From the NCBI GenBank assembly GCA_050633625.1, contig JBOEGW010000007.1, positions 186,001-250,000 on the forward strand: a stretch of DNA of 64,000 bases. Direction: 5' to 3'. The stretch is from JBOEGW01 sp050633625 (GTDB taxonomy: Bacteria; Pseudomonadota; Alphaproteobacteria; Rhodobacterales; Rhodobacteraceae). The notes under the pieces were generated by a model that worked only from the letters and a program-made list of their open reading frames with translations, did not search any database and was not told the DNA's origin. Of the stretch, positions 33,980-41,870 are shown piece by piece. Position 1 is the stretch's first letter; each line of letters opens with the position of its first letter. The translations under genes were made by a program, and so were the position numbers.

Positions 33980-35530
33980 ATGACAGATGAATTGACCAAT
34001 GGCAGCGGACCAACACAGCGCGCCTCGCGGCGGCGGGGCGGCGGCGCGGCGCGGCGCGCAGCGCGCGTGGAAAGCGCGCCCACCTCGGTGCCCCCCATCA
34101 CACGCGCCATTCCTGATTATGAGCCATTAAGCGAAGACCTGCTTGAGCGCATTGAGGCCAATGCGGAAACCGTGCTGGAGCAGATCGGCGTTGAGTTTTC
34201 TGACAATCCCGGCGCGTTGGATCGCTGGCGCGCGGCGGGCGCAGAGGTGCGGGGCACCCGCGTTCACCTGCCAAAAGGTCTTGCACGCAAGCTCTGTGCC
34301 ACCGCGCCAAGCCAATTCACGCAAATCGCCCGCAACCCGGCGCGCAGCGTCACGATTGGCGGGCGTGATCTGGTGCTGGCACCGGTATACGGCCCGCCAT
34401 TTGTGCGCGGGCGCGCAGGCGGGCGGCGCTATGCGACGATGGAAGATTTCGAGACGTTTGTGCGCCTTGGGCATATGTCGCAATGGTTGCACCACTCTGG
34501 CGGAACCGTGTGCGAGCCAACCGATGTGCCGGTGCCCGAACGCCACCTCGATATGCTCATGGCGCATATGACCCTAACCGACAAACCCTTCATGGGAGGG
34601 GTTACGGCCCCTGAAAACGCCGCCGATAGTGTTGCCATGGCGGATATTTTGTTTGGCGGGCTTGAGGATCGGACGGCGCTCATTAGCCTCATCAACATCA
34701 ACTCACCGCTGACCTTTGACGCTACGATGATGGGCGCGCTTGAGGTCTACGCCGCTGCCAATCAAGCCTGCATTATTTCGCCCTTTATCGTGGGCGGTGC
34801 CATGGCGCCGGTCTCGGTGATGGGCACATTAACGCAGGTCTATGCGGAGGTTCTGGCGGGGATCGCCTATAGCCAACTCATCCGCCCCGGTGCGCCTGTG
34901 GTGTTTGGCGCATTTGTCACCTCGATCGACATGGGATCAGGCGCGCCCACGTTTGGCACGCCAGAAGCCGCTCAGATCACCTATGGCGCAGGACAATTGG
35001 CGCGCCGCCTTGGCCTGCCTTATCGCTCCGCTGGCAGCTTTACCGGGTCCAAACTTGTGGATGCGCAGGCCGGTCTGGAAACCGCCAACTCCCTCAATGC
35101 AGGGCTGTTATCGGGTGTGAATTTCATGCTTCACGCCTGTGGTTGGCTGGAAGGCGGGCTTGTTGCGAGCTTTGAAAAGTTTGTTCTGGACGCCGATCAG
35201 CTTGGCGCGCTGCACAAGGCAGCAGCCGGGATCGCCCACGAGGTTGAGGACGAAGCGATGGACGCGATTGCGGAAGTTGGCCCGGGCGGGCATTACCTTG
35301 GCTGTGCCCACACGCAAGCGCATTTCAAGACAGCGTTCTGGCGCTCGCATGTTCTGGATTATCAAGCCTTTGAAACCTGGGAAGATGCGGGGGCCTGTGA
35401 CACCATGGCCTTGGCCGCAGCGCGGGTGGACAAGCTCTTGGCGCAATATGAACCGCCTGACCTCGACCCGCAGGTGCGCGCGGCGCTTGACGCCTATGTG
35501 ACCAAGCGCCGGGCTGAATTGGCGGGCTAG
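33980..35530 (+). CDS. Trimethylamine methyltransferase (MttB) family protein, non-pyrrolysine
   Basis: The 516-residue member of the MttB superfamily has no in-frame amber codon, so it is not a pyrrolysine-dependent trimethylamine enzyme. Non-Pyl relatives demethylate quaternary amines such as glycine betaine, passing the methyl group to a corrinoid protein. Family stretches include ANAETVLEQIGVEF, APVYGPPFVRG and HSGGTVCEPTDV, with HACGWLEGG in the C-terminal half. The N-terminus (residues 14-32) is Arg/Gly/Ala-rich and likely disordered. No corrinoid protein gene is adjacent. The substrate is unknown. Confidence 0.85.
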   Translation: MTDELTNGSGPTQRASRRRGGGAARRAARVESAPTSVPPITRAIPDYEPLSEDLLERIEANAETVLEQIGVEFSDNPGALDRWRAAGAEVRGTRVHLPKGLARKLCATAPSQFTQIARNPARSVTIGGRDLVLAPVYGPPFVRGRAGGRRYATMEDFETFVRLGHMSQWLHHSGGTVCEPTDVPVPERHLDMLMAHMTLTDKPFMGGVTAPENAADSVAMADILFGGLEDRTALISLININSPLTFDATMMGALEVYAAANQACIISPFIVGGAMAPVSVMGTLTQVYAEVLAGIAYSQLIRPGAPVVFGAFVTSIDMGSGAPTFGTPEAAQITYGAGQLARRLGLPYRSAGSFTGSKLVDAQAGLETANSLNAGLLSGVNFMLHACGWLEGGLVASFEKFVLDADQLGALHKAAAGIAHEVEDEAMDAIAEVGPGGHYLGCAHTQAHFKTAFWRSHVLDYQAFETWEDAGACDTMALAAARVDKLLAQYEPPDLDPQVRAALDAYVTKRRAELAG

Positions 35531-35534
35531 CGAT

Positions 35535-35840
35535 TTATCCATCCCCAACGGGCTTCAAGGACGGGCGCGGCAAAAGGCGCGCTTCGCCCATGAGCGCGAT
35601 CAACACATCCACATGCCGTGCGATAGAATAGGACGCCGCCCCGGTTTGGCGCGTGGCTTCCAACTGCTCCTCCTCAGCGAGCAACCGATCCAGAGCGACC
35701 TGCGGCGAGGGGGTGCTTGTGGTCTTCATTAAACGGCGCAAATCGCGATCCCGGTTGTAGTCCTCGATCCCGAAACGGGCAGCGCGGATCAAAAGGCGGG
35801 GGCGGCGCAGGGCATTGAGGATGGTGACAGCATCGGTCAT
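35535..35840 (-). CDS. DUF6477-like small protein
   Basis: The 101-residue protein with MTDAVTILNALRRPRLLIRA at the N-terminus resembles DUF6477 proteins of Rhodobacteraceae. The rest is helical and charged, with GIEDYNRDRDLRRL and an EEEQLEATRQ segment. AAAGGAG stands 6 bases before the ATG. It is convergent with the MttB-like gene (4-base gap) and divergent from the DUF6456 gene behind a CtrA box. The function is unknown. Confidence 0.75.
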   Translation of the reverse strand: MTDAVTILNALRRPRLLIRAARFGIEDYNRDRDLRRLMKTTSTPSPQVALDRLLAEEEQLEATRQTGAASYSIARHVDVLIALMGEARLLPRPSLKPVGDG

Positions 35841-35926
35841 GGTTGGCTCCTTTGGACTGTGAGTCCCTCAGGTGTGGCACAACCTAAACGGGTGTTGCCG
35901 ATTGCGCATTTTGGCGCGCGCTGCCT

Positions 35927-35941
35927 TTAACAACTCTTTAA
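35927..35941 (+). promoter_or_regulatory. Perfect CtrA box
   Basis: TTAA (35927-35930), seven bases (CAACTCT), TTAA (35938-35941), then C, matches the CtrA consensus TTAA-N7-TTAA exactly. It lies 155 bases before the DUF6456 gene and 87 bases before the divergent DUF6477 start, so it could act on either. CtrA in Rhodobacterales controls flagella, gene transfer agents and other late functions. Confidence 0.5.
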
Positions 35942-36095
35942 CTTTCTGGCGCAATTTGGAAATTGTTTCGTCGCATTAACGTCTCAGTAACCAAATCCAC
36001 ATAAACCGGAAAGGACGACTCACCTTTAGGTTGTGCAACCACTCACGGCACGCGCCACAACGATACGACCAAAAGGAGAGCACCTGGGAGAACAC

Positions 36096-37226
36096 ATGGC
36101 CGCACGCACTCGCCTGCACAGCGCTCCTATGCGCGGGAGTTCGGTGACTTTGCCGAAATCCGTCCAAGACTACCTTGTCCATACGGTGCAAGGGGTCAGC
36201 ATCCGCGCGATTGCACGCCAACACGGCGACCATGCTTCCACAGTTCTGAGACATATTAGGCGATTGGAACAACGCCGCGATGACCCGCTGTTTGACAAGG
36301 CGCTGACCCAATTGGGCAACGCCTTTGAACCGCGCGGTTTGGACGGGATCTCAGACCTCAATCGGAAGGACGCGGGGAACATGAACAGTTGGACCAAAAT
36401 GGAGCCTGAAAAACTCGCGCGCGAAAGCCTACTGGTGCTGCGCGCTATGAGTGAGCCGGGGGCGCTCTTGGTGATTGCGCAAGGGGTCGAGGGGGCGATT
36501 GTCGTTAAGAGTGGCACCGATAACCGCCCTGTGCGCCGCGCAATCACAAGCCAAGACGTTGCAGAATACCTATCGGTCAGCGAGTGGATCACACTCACAG
36601 GCACGCCGGGTGCCAAGGTGGCGCGCTATAGCATCACGTCAAAAGGGCGCGGGGAATTTAACCGGCTGATGGCGCACGCAGAATCAGCGCGGGCCGCCGG
36701 GCTGGAGGAGGGCGATCTCGATGCGGCGCGGGGCAAGGTGGCCGCCAAGACGCAACGCCGCGCCCGCCGCTCAGCCGGGGCGGACGCGCCCATCCATGTG
36801 CTCGCAAGGCGCAAACGCGCGGGCGGCACCCCGTTTTTGTCCCCGCAAATGGTCCAGGCCGCAGAGCGATTTCGCGAGAGCTTTGAAATTGCGCAACTGC
36901 ACGGGCAGGTGACACAGGATTGGGAGGCTTTGTTACAGGGCAACGGCGGCAAATTGCGCGCGGCCTCTCATTCAACCGGGGCCGAAGCGCAAGTGGATCG
37001 TCGCATGACGGCCGAAGCCAGTCTCGCCAAAGCGATTGCCGCTTTAGGGCCAGAACTTGCGGAATGTGTGATTTTGAGTTGTTGCCATGAACATGGGATG
37101 GAAACCATTGAGGATAAGCTGGACTACCCGGCGCGCTCTGGCAAAATCGTTCTGCGCATCGCGCTGGCCACGCTGGAACGCCATTATGCAACGCAGGGCG
37201 CTGACACTTACAATTTGATCTATTAA
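36096..37226 (+). CDS. DUF6456 / helix-turn-helix domain protein
   Basis: The 376-residue protein has an N-terminal HTH-like region (VQGVSIRAIARQHGDHAST, about residues 28-46) and a middle winged region. It has a Lys/Arg-rich linker near 205-240 and a C-terminal DUF6456 block: LSPQMVQAAERFRESFEIAQ, then LGPELAECVILSCCHEHGME and ATLERHY. A regulatory DNA-binding role is likely but unproven. GGGAG stands 6 bases before the chosen ATG. A strong terminator follows. The CtrA box upstream suggests cell-cycle or differentiation control. Confidence 0.75.
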   Translation: MAARTRLHSAPMRGSSVTLPKSVQDYLVHTVQGVSIRAIARQHGDHASTVLRHIRRLEQRRDDPLFDKALTQLGNAFEPRGLDGISDLNRKDAGNMNSWTKMEPEKLARESLLVLRAMSEPGALLVIAQGVEGAIVVKSGTDNRPVRRAITSQDVAEYLSVSEWITLTGTPGAKVARYSITSKGRGEFNRLMAHAESARAAGLEEGDLDAARGKVAAKTQRRARRSAGADAPIHVLARRKRAGGTPFLSPQMVQAAERFRESFEIAQLHGQVTQDWEALLQGNGGKLRAASHSTGAEAQVDRRMTAEASLAKAIAALGPELAECVILSCCHEHGMETIEDKLDYPARSGKIVLRIALATLERHYATQGADTYNLIY

Positions 37227-37240
37227 GGTCGTTTAAAGAC

Positions 37241-37283
37241 ATGAAAACCCCCGGTGCAGGACCACTGGGGGTTTTCATTTTGC
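37241..37283 (+). terminator. Rho-independent terminator of the DUF6456 gene
   Basis: ATGAAAACCCCC (37241-37252) and GGGGGTTTTCAT (37267-37278) make a 12-bp perfect stem, with further pairing of GGT and ACC inside. TTTTG follows. It starts 14 bases after the stop codon. Confidence 0.85.
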
Positions 37284-37324
37284 GAATATATGTCGAGAAA
37301 AACCAATGCGAAACCGCACCGCCA

Positions 37325-37399
37325 AATCAACCTCGGCCCAGTCAACCTCGGCCCAGTCAACCTCAGCCCAGTCAACTTCCGTCCAGTCAACCTCGGCTT
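37325..37399. repeat. Five tandem 15-bp repeats
   Basis: Units starting 37325, 37340, 37355, 37370 and 37385 follow AGTCAACCTCGGCCC with 0-4 changes each. The period equals five codons. Read on the plus strand one frame gives VNLGP-like pentapeptides; on the minus strand RLTGP-like ones. The last unit touches the 3' end of the minus-strand gene at 37398. A short protein-coding role on the plus strand is unlikely, since no good start precedes it. Confidence 0.75.
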
Positions 37400-37808
37400 A
37401 ATCCACAACCGCAAATTTGGGGCGATTGAGCATCAAGACATCGCAATCAAGCGACGGGAAGGCAGCGACGATTTCGCGCCGGATCAAGTCTGGACGGGGC
37501 AGGTGATCCACCACGATCCGAAACCGCCCAGAGTAGCCGATCCGGTCCAGCCGTTCCGCCAACTCTAAACAATCAAAACTGGTACTCACCATTGGCGATA
37601 ACACGATATCCGGTGCAATCACCTCTAGGGTTTTCGCGCTCACCCTGTCGATTCCGACAAAATGAACGCCCCGCAACCCCTCGTCGCCCTCAGTCACACC
37701 ATCGGGCAAACGCCGAGGATCGCCAACCGCTAGAAAGACGAGCCCAGACGGGCTTTTTGTGTTCCAATGGCGCATATCATGCGCCGCTGTCGTCATAACT
37801 TGGTGCAT
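37398..37808 (-). CDS. Unknown conserved-looking protein
   Basis: This is a 136-residue soluble protein. Visible blocks are HWNTKSPSGLVFLAVGDPRR, a GVHFVGIDRVSA segment, then IAPDIVLSPMVSTSFDCLEL and FRIVVDHLPRPDLIRREI. Alternating strands and helices suggest a small Rossmann-like or receiver-like fold, but no motif identifies it. The ATG at 37808 is the most plausible start; ATG at 37793 is an alternative. The gene ends inside the 15-bp tandem repeat. Confidence 0.6.
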   Translation of the reverse strand: MHQVMTTAAHDMRHWNTKSPSGLVFLAVGDPRRLPDGVTEGDEGLRGVHFVGIDRVSAKTLEVIAPDIVLSPMVSTSFDCLELAERLDRIGYSGRFRIVVDHLPRPDLIRREIVAAFPSLDCDVLMLNRPKFAVVD

Positions 37809-38025
37809 AGTCTGATCCGTTTTGGTTGATCGCAACGATTACAACCGTAACTGGTCCAAGACCCACGCTCACGCCTCACAAGTATAGGCGGTGCAAAGTG
37901 GATTGCAATTCAATAAACGCCGGAAACACATTGTTGACAAACAACCTTTACGTCCGCGCGACATTCTTAAAGGATAGCTTAAAGCGCGCAGACTGCCGCG
38001 ACAAAACCAATCGGAAACCGACAAA

Positions 38026-39054
38026 ATGAACACCCAAGACCTGCTCAACGCCATGCCGATCCCTTGTGTTTACGTGGATCACCGCGGGCTATTGGCAGCC
38101 ATGAACGCGAGCGCGCAGGATTTGTTTGGCGCCACCGTGGAGGGGCGGCATTTTGGCGCTGTGTTTCGCCGCCCGCAGCTGCTTGGGCCAATTGAAACCG
38201 CGATTCGGACAGGGACGCCGCAGATTGGGCGCCACGAACAGTCCACCGGCGGCGCAGATACCATCTATGTTGCGACGATCACGCCGATGATCTCCCCGGT
38301 TGGGGTCATTTTGGCGTTTCAAGACACCACACCCCTTGAAACCGCCGAGGAGCAACGCACCGAGTTTGTCGCCAATGTCAGCCATGAGTTGCGCACCCCG
38401 CTCACGGCTCTTTCCGGCTTCATCGAAACCCTGCGCGGCCCAGCCAAAGACGACGCCGCCGCGCGCGACCACTTCCTTGAAATCATGGACCGCGAAGCCT
38501 CGCGCATGAATCGTTTGGTGGATGATCTTTTGTCCTTGGCGCGGGTTCAGGACGTGGAACGGATGCGCCCCGATGCAAGCGTGGATCTGGCGCAGGTGCT
38601 CACCACAGCCTGCACCAACCTCGCGGGCGTTGCCAAAGCGCGCGGCGACGCAAAGATTGATCTGCGCACCGATCACGCGCCCGCTCATCTGCCCGGTGAC
38701 TGGGATCAACTCACGCAGGTTGCGACGAACCTCATTGAAAACGCTATTAAATATGGTCGTGAAGGCGGCACTGTCCATGTGTCGCTTGAGGCGATCGAGA
38801 CTGAGCCTTTGTTGCGCGGCGCTGGATATAAGATCGCTGTGCGCGACGAAGGGGAGGGGATCGAGGAACGCCACCTCGCGCGCCTCACCGAACGTTTCTA
38901 TCGTGTGGATACCCATCGCTCGCGTGACATGGGGGGCACTGGCTTGGGCCTTGCCATCGTGAAACATATCGTTAGCCGCCATCGGGGCCGTTTGCGGATC
39001 GAAAGCGCGACCGGACAAGGCAGCACATTTACTGTGCTCTTGCCCCGCACATAG
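38026..39054 (+). CDS. phoR: Phosphate regulon sensor kinase PhoR
   Basis: The 342-residue histidine kinase has an N-terminal PAS domain (about 1-105), HisKA with His120 in VSHELRTPLTAL, and HATPase with NLIENAIKYG, DEGEGI, FYRVD and GGTGLGLAIVKHI. It has no transmembrane segment, unlike E. coli PhoR. Position upstream of pstS and the presence of PhoB 5.7 kb downstream in the same array support the assignment. PhoU and PstB in the array would relay phosphate status to it. Confidence 0.9.
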   Translation: MNTQDLLNAMPIPCVYVDHRGLLAAMNASAQDLFGATVEGRHFGAVFRRPQLLGPIETAIRTGTPQIGRHEQSTGGADTIYVATITPMISPVGVILAFQDTTPLETAEEQRTEFVANVSHELRTPLTALSGFIETLRGPAKDDAAARDHFLEIMDREASRMNRLVDDLLSLARVQDVERMRPDASVDLAQVLTTACTNLAGVAKARGDAKIDLRTDHAPAHLPGDWDQLTQVATNLIENAIKYGREGGTVHVSLEAIETEPLLRGAGYKIAVRDEGEGIEERHLARLTERFYRVDTHRSRDMGGTGLGLAIVKHIVSRHRGRLRIESATGQGSTFTVLLPRT

Positions 39055-39155
39055 GGGCACAGGGAGCGGCACAAAGTGGCGCGCGAAGCCGCCTCATAGG
39101 CCGCCTCAATGGGGAGTCAGTTTTCTCTAGAATTATCCCCAGATTTTCCGCACTT

Positions 39156-39184
39156 TGTTACATGGCTGTTACATTCCCGTCACA
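39156..39184 (+). promoter_or_regulatory. Pho box of pstS, three direct repeats
   Basis: TGTTACA (39156-39162), TGTTACA (39167-39173) and CGTCACA (39178-39184) repeat with an exact 11-base period and 4-base spacers, 86 bases before the pstS start. PhoB binds TGTCACA/TGTTACA-like 7-bp repeats at this period. The site should activate the pst operon in phosphate starvation. Confidence 0.8.
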
Positions 39185-39269
39185 AAAGCATTGCCATGCC
39201 CCCGTAGGACGCAGCACAAGGACGCCGGAGCGCTGGCGCCTTTTGTGAAACATAAATCAGGAGACAGAA

Positions 39270-40301
39270 ATGTCCTTCGTAAAACTCACCACCTCGGCAC
39301 TGGCAATTGCCGCCGTATCTGCCACCGCTGCTGTGGCTCGCGATCAGGTCCAGGTGGCCGGGTCTTCCACCGTTCTTCCATATGCATCCATCGTTGCTGA
39401 AGCCTTCGGTGAGAACTTCGATTTCCCAACACCAGTTGTTGAATCCGGCGGCTCCTCCGCAGGCCTCAAGCGCTTTTGCCAAGGCGTTGGCGAAGAGCAC
39501 ACAGACGTGGCAAACGCATCGCGCGCCATTCGCGAAAAAGAAATCAAAGCCTGCGCCGAAAACGGTGTGACCGATATCATCGAAGTGCGCATCGGCTATG
39601 ATGGCATCGTGTTCGCAAGCCAACTCGACGGCCCAGCCTATACCGCCTTCACCCCATCCGACATCTTCAACGCTCTGGCACCGAAGGTCATGGTTGACGG
39701 CGCATTGGTCGACAACCCTTACAAACAATGGGCTGATTTCAACGCCGACCTGCCAGCTGAAGACATTCTCGCCTTCATCCCCGGCACAAAGCACGGCACA
39801 CGCGAAGTGTTCGAAGAAAAAGTGATCGCTGCTGGCTGTGAAGCCACAGGCGCGATGGAAGCCATGATCGCAGGCGGCATGTCCGAAGACGACGCAGAGG
39901 ACGCTTGCCTTGAAGTCTCCGCAGACGGTCGTTCGGTCGATATTGATGGCGATTACACAGAAACCCTCGCCTCCATCGATGCAAACGCGAATGCAATCGG
40001 CGTTTTTGGTCTCGCGTTCTATGAGAACAACACTGACAAGCTCAAAGTGGCAACAATGTCTGGTGTTGAGCCAACCACCGAAACCATCGCAGCCGGTGAC
40101 TACCCTGTGTCGCGCCCCTTGTTCTTCTACGTGAAGAAAGCGCACATCGGCGTTATCCCCGGCCTCAAAGAATACACTGAGTTCTTTGTGTCCGACGAAA
40201 TCGCTGGTCCAGATGGTCCTTTGGCGGAATACGGTCTTGTGTCCGATCCTGAGCTTTCGATGACCCAAGAAAACGTCGCCAACGAAGGCACAATGAACTA
40301 A
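39270..40301 (+). CDS. pstS: Phosphate ABC transporter substrate-binding protein PstS
   Basis: This is the periplasmic phosphate-binding protein. The 343-residue precursor has a signal peptide (cleavage expected after about residue 23, ATAAVA-RD). The mature part has VAGSSTVLPYA and ESGGSSAGLKRFCQG, which form the phosphate pocket, and the later FIPGTKHGTREVF. AGGAGA precedes the ATG. A hairpin between pstS and pstC could favour PstS overproduction relative to the permease. Confidence 0.95.
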   Translation: MSFVKLTTSALAIAAVSATAAVARDQVQVAGSSTVLPYASIVAEAFGENFDFPTPVVESGGSSAGLKRFCQGVGEEHTDVANASRAIREKEIKACAENGVTDIIEVRIGYDGIVFASQLDGPAYTAFTPSDIFNALAPKVMVDGALVDNPYKQWADFNADLPAEDILAFIPGTKHGTREVFEEKVIAAGCEATGAMEAMIAGGMSEDDAEDACLEVSADGRSVDIDGDYTETLASIDANANAIGVFGLAFYENNTDKLKVATMSGVEPTTETIAAGDYPVSRPLFFYVKKAHIGVIPGLKEYTEFFVSDEIAGPDGPLAEYGLVSDPELSMTQENVANEGTMN

Positions 40302-40311
40302 ACACACACAA

Positions 40312-40370
40312 GGCAGTCCCAGTGATCTGGGGCTGCCCACTCTCTTTCAGACCCGCCACGCTTTGCGGGT
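40312..40370 (+). terminator. Intercistronic hairpins between pstS and pstC
   Basis: GGCAGTCCCAG (40312-40322) and CTGGGGCTGCC (40327-40337) form an 11-bp stem with one G-T pair and a 4-base loop. ACCCGC (40351-40356) and GCGGGT (40365-40370) form a second one followed by GTTTCA. Neither has a long T tract, so partial termination or mRNA protection is more likely than a full stop. Confidence 0.55.
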
Positions 40371-40397
40371 GTTTCACGCCAAAAAATCGGACAAAAA

Positions 40398-41870
40398 ATG
40401 CCTCTTACCTGGCTCGTGGCCGTCACGCTCCTCATCGCAATTGTCGGATTTGTGCTTGGGCGTCAACGCGCGCTCAAAAGCGCACAAGGACATGCGAAGG
40501 CGCTTCATTCGCTCCCCTCATATTATGGGTCCAACGTACTGGCCTCTGTCTTGTTGCCAGCTTTCGGGATTTTGGTCATATGGCTGACAGTTCAACCCAT
40601 TGTGTTGAACTCGGTGGTATCGGGCGACATTCCGCAAAGCTCGATCAAAGAAGGCAGCTCGCTTGGGCTTGTCATGTCTGATGTGCGCCGGGTTGCCAAC
40701 GGGCTTGATCTCGCGGTCGCGCAAGGCGTTATGAGCAAGCCCGAGAGCGAGAATATCCGCGCCGATTTCACCAATATTCGCGACCGGCTCGCCTCTGTCG
40801 GAGTGGCGCTTGGGTCGGACGTGGATGGCGGTATTTTGAACGCCGCGCAAAGCTATCGCAAGGTCCAGCGCATCGGCTCGCTCTTGATGACTCTCGCTGT
40901 CCTTGGCGCGGCCATCGCCGGTTTCGCCTATGCCTATTTACAAACCAACAAAGACTTCCGGGCGCGCAACCGGGTCGAGAACACGATGCTGGGCATCTTG
41001 ATGTTCTCCGCCTCCATCGCGATCCTCACGACCATCGGCATTTTCCTATCGCTCCTGTTCAACACGATCGAGTTTTTCAGGCTGTATCCCGCGGCTGATT
41101 TCTTCACCTTGCTCGAATGGGCGCCAAGCTTTTCCGGGCGCGGGGGATCGTCGAGCCTTGGCATCTTGCCGCTCTTGTGGGGGACATTCTACATTTCCAT
41201 TATCGCCCTTTTCGTGGCAGTCCCCATCGGCTTGTTCGCGGCGATCTACCTCTCTGAATACGCGTCGAACGCCACACGATCCTTCGCCAAACCGCTGCTC
41301 GAAGTGCTCGCCGGTATCCCAACCATCGTCTACGGGCTGTTCGCGCTGCTGACGGTTGGCCCGCTCTTGCTGACAGTCTTTGGCGACGATGGCGCGGGCT
41401 GGATGAGCGGCGGGCGCGCTGTCATGACAGCCGGGATCACCATGGGTGTCATGCTCATTCCTTTCGTGTCCTCCTTGTCGGACGACATCATCAACGCCGT
41501 GCCGCAAGCCATGCGCGATGGCTCATATGGCCTTGGCGCGACCCAGTCTGAAACCATCAAACAGGTGGTCTTGCCAGCCGCTTTGCCCGGCATTGTGGGC
41601 GCGGTCTTGCTGGCGGCGTCGCGCGCGATTGGCGAAACCATGATTGTTGTGCTTGGGGCAGGGGCCGCCGCCCGCCTCAGCCTGAACCCCTTTGAAGCCA
41701 TGACCACCGTGACCGCCAAAATCGTCAGCCAACTCACAGGCGACAGCGATTTTGCCTCCCCGGAGGCGCTTGTGGCCTTCGCGCTTGGCATGTCGCTCTT
41801 TGTGCTCACGCTTGGGCTAAACGTCATAGCGCTTTATATCGTGCGCAAATATCGGGAGCAGTACGAATGA
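40398..41870 (+). CDS. pstC: Phosphate ABC transporter permease PstC
   Basis: This is the 490-residue membrane permease subunit. The C-terminal half (about 270-490) is the BPD_transp_1 domain with the EAA-like DGSYGLGATQSETIKQVVLP. The first 200 residues are an extra region with helices near 1-20, 45-65, 160-180 and 200-225 and a periplasmic loop, longer than E. coli PstC (about 320). The stop overlaps pstA by 4 bases. Confidence 0.93.
   Translation: MPLTWLVAVTLLIAIVGFVLGRQRALKSAQGHAKALHSLPSYYGSNVLASVLLPAFGILVIWLTVQPIVLNSVVSGDIPQSSIKEGSSLGLVMSDVRRVANGLDLAVAQGVMSKPESENIRADFTNIRDRLASVGVALGSDVDGGILNAAQSYRKVQRIGSLLMTLAVLGAAIAGFAYAYLQTNKDFRARNRVENTMLGILMFSASIAILTTIGIFLSLLFNTIEFFRLYPAADFFTLLEWAPSFSGRGGSSSLGILPLLWGTFYISIIALFVAVPIGLFAAIYLSEYASNATRSFAKPLLEVLAGIPTIVYGLFALLTVGPLLLTVFGDDGAGWMSGGRAVMTAGITMGVMLIPFVSSLSDDIINAVPQAMRDGSYGLGATQSETIKQVVLPAALPGIVGAVLLAASRAIGETMIVVLGAGAAARLSLNPFEAMTTVTAKIVSQLTGDSDFASPEALVAFALGMSLFVLTLGLNVIALYIVRKYREQYE

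Noticed and set aside
37254..37568. Plus-strand frame with VNLGP-like pentapeptides
   Set aside because: No ribosome binding site, it overlaps a better minus-strand gene, and the pattern follows simply from the 15-bp repeat.
37931..37944. TTGTT-GACA-AACAA dyad and TTGACA before phoR as a promoter
   Set aside because: No -10 hexamer is found at 16-18 bases.
37968..37983. TTAA-N8-TTAA before phoR as a CtrA site
   Set aside because: The spacer is eight bases, not seven, so it does not meet the consensus.
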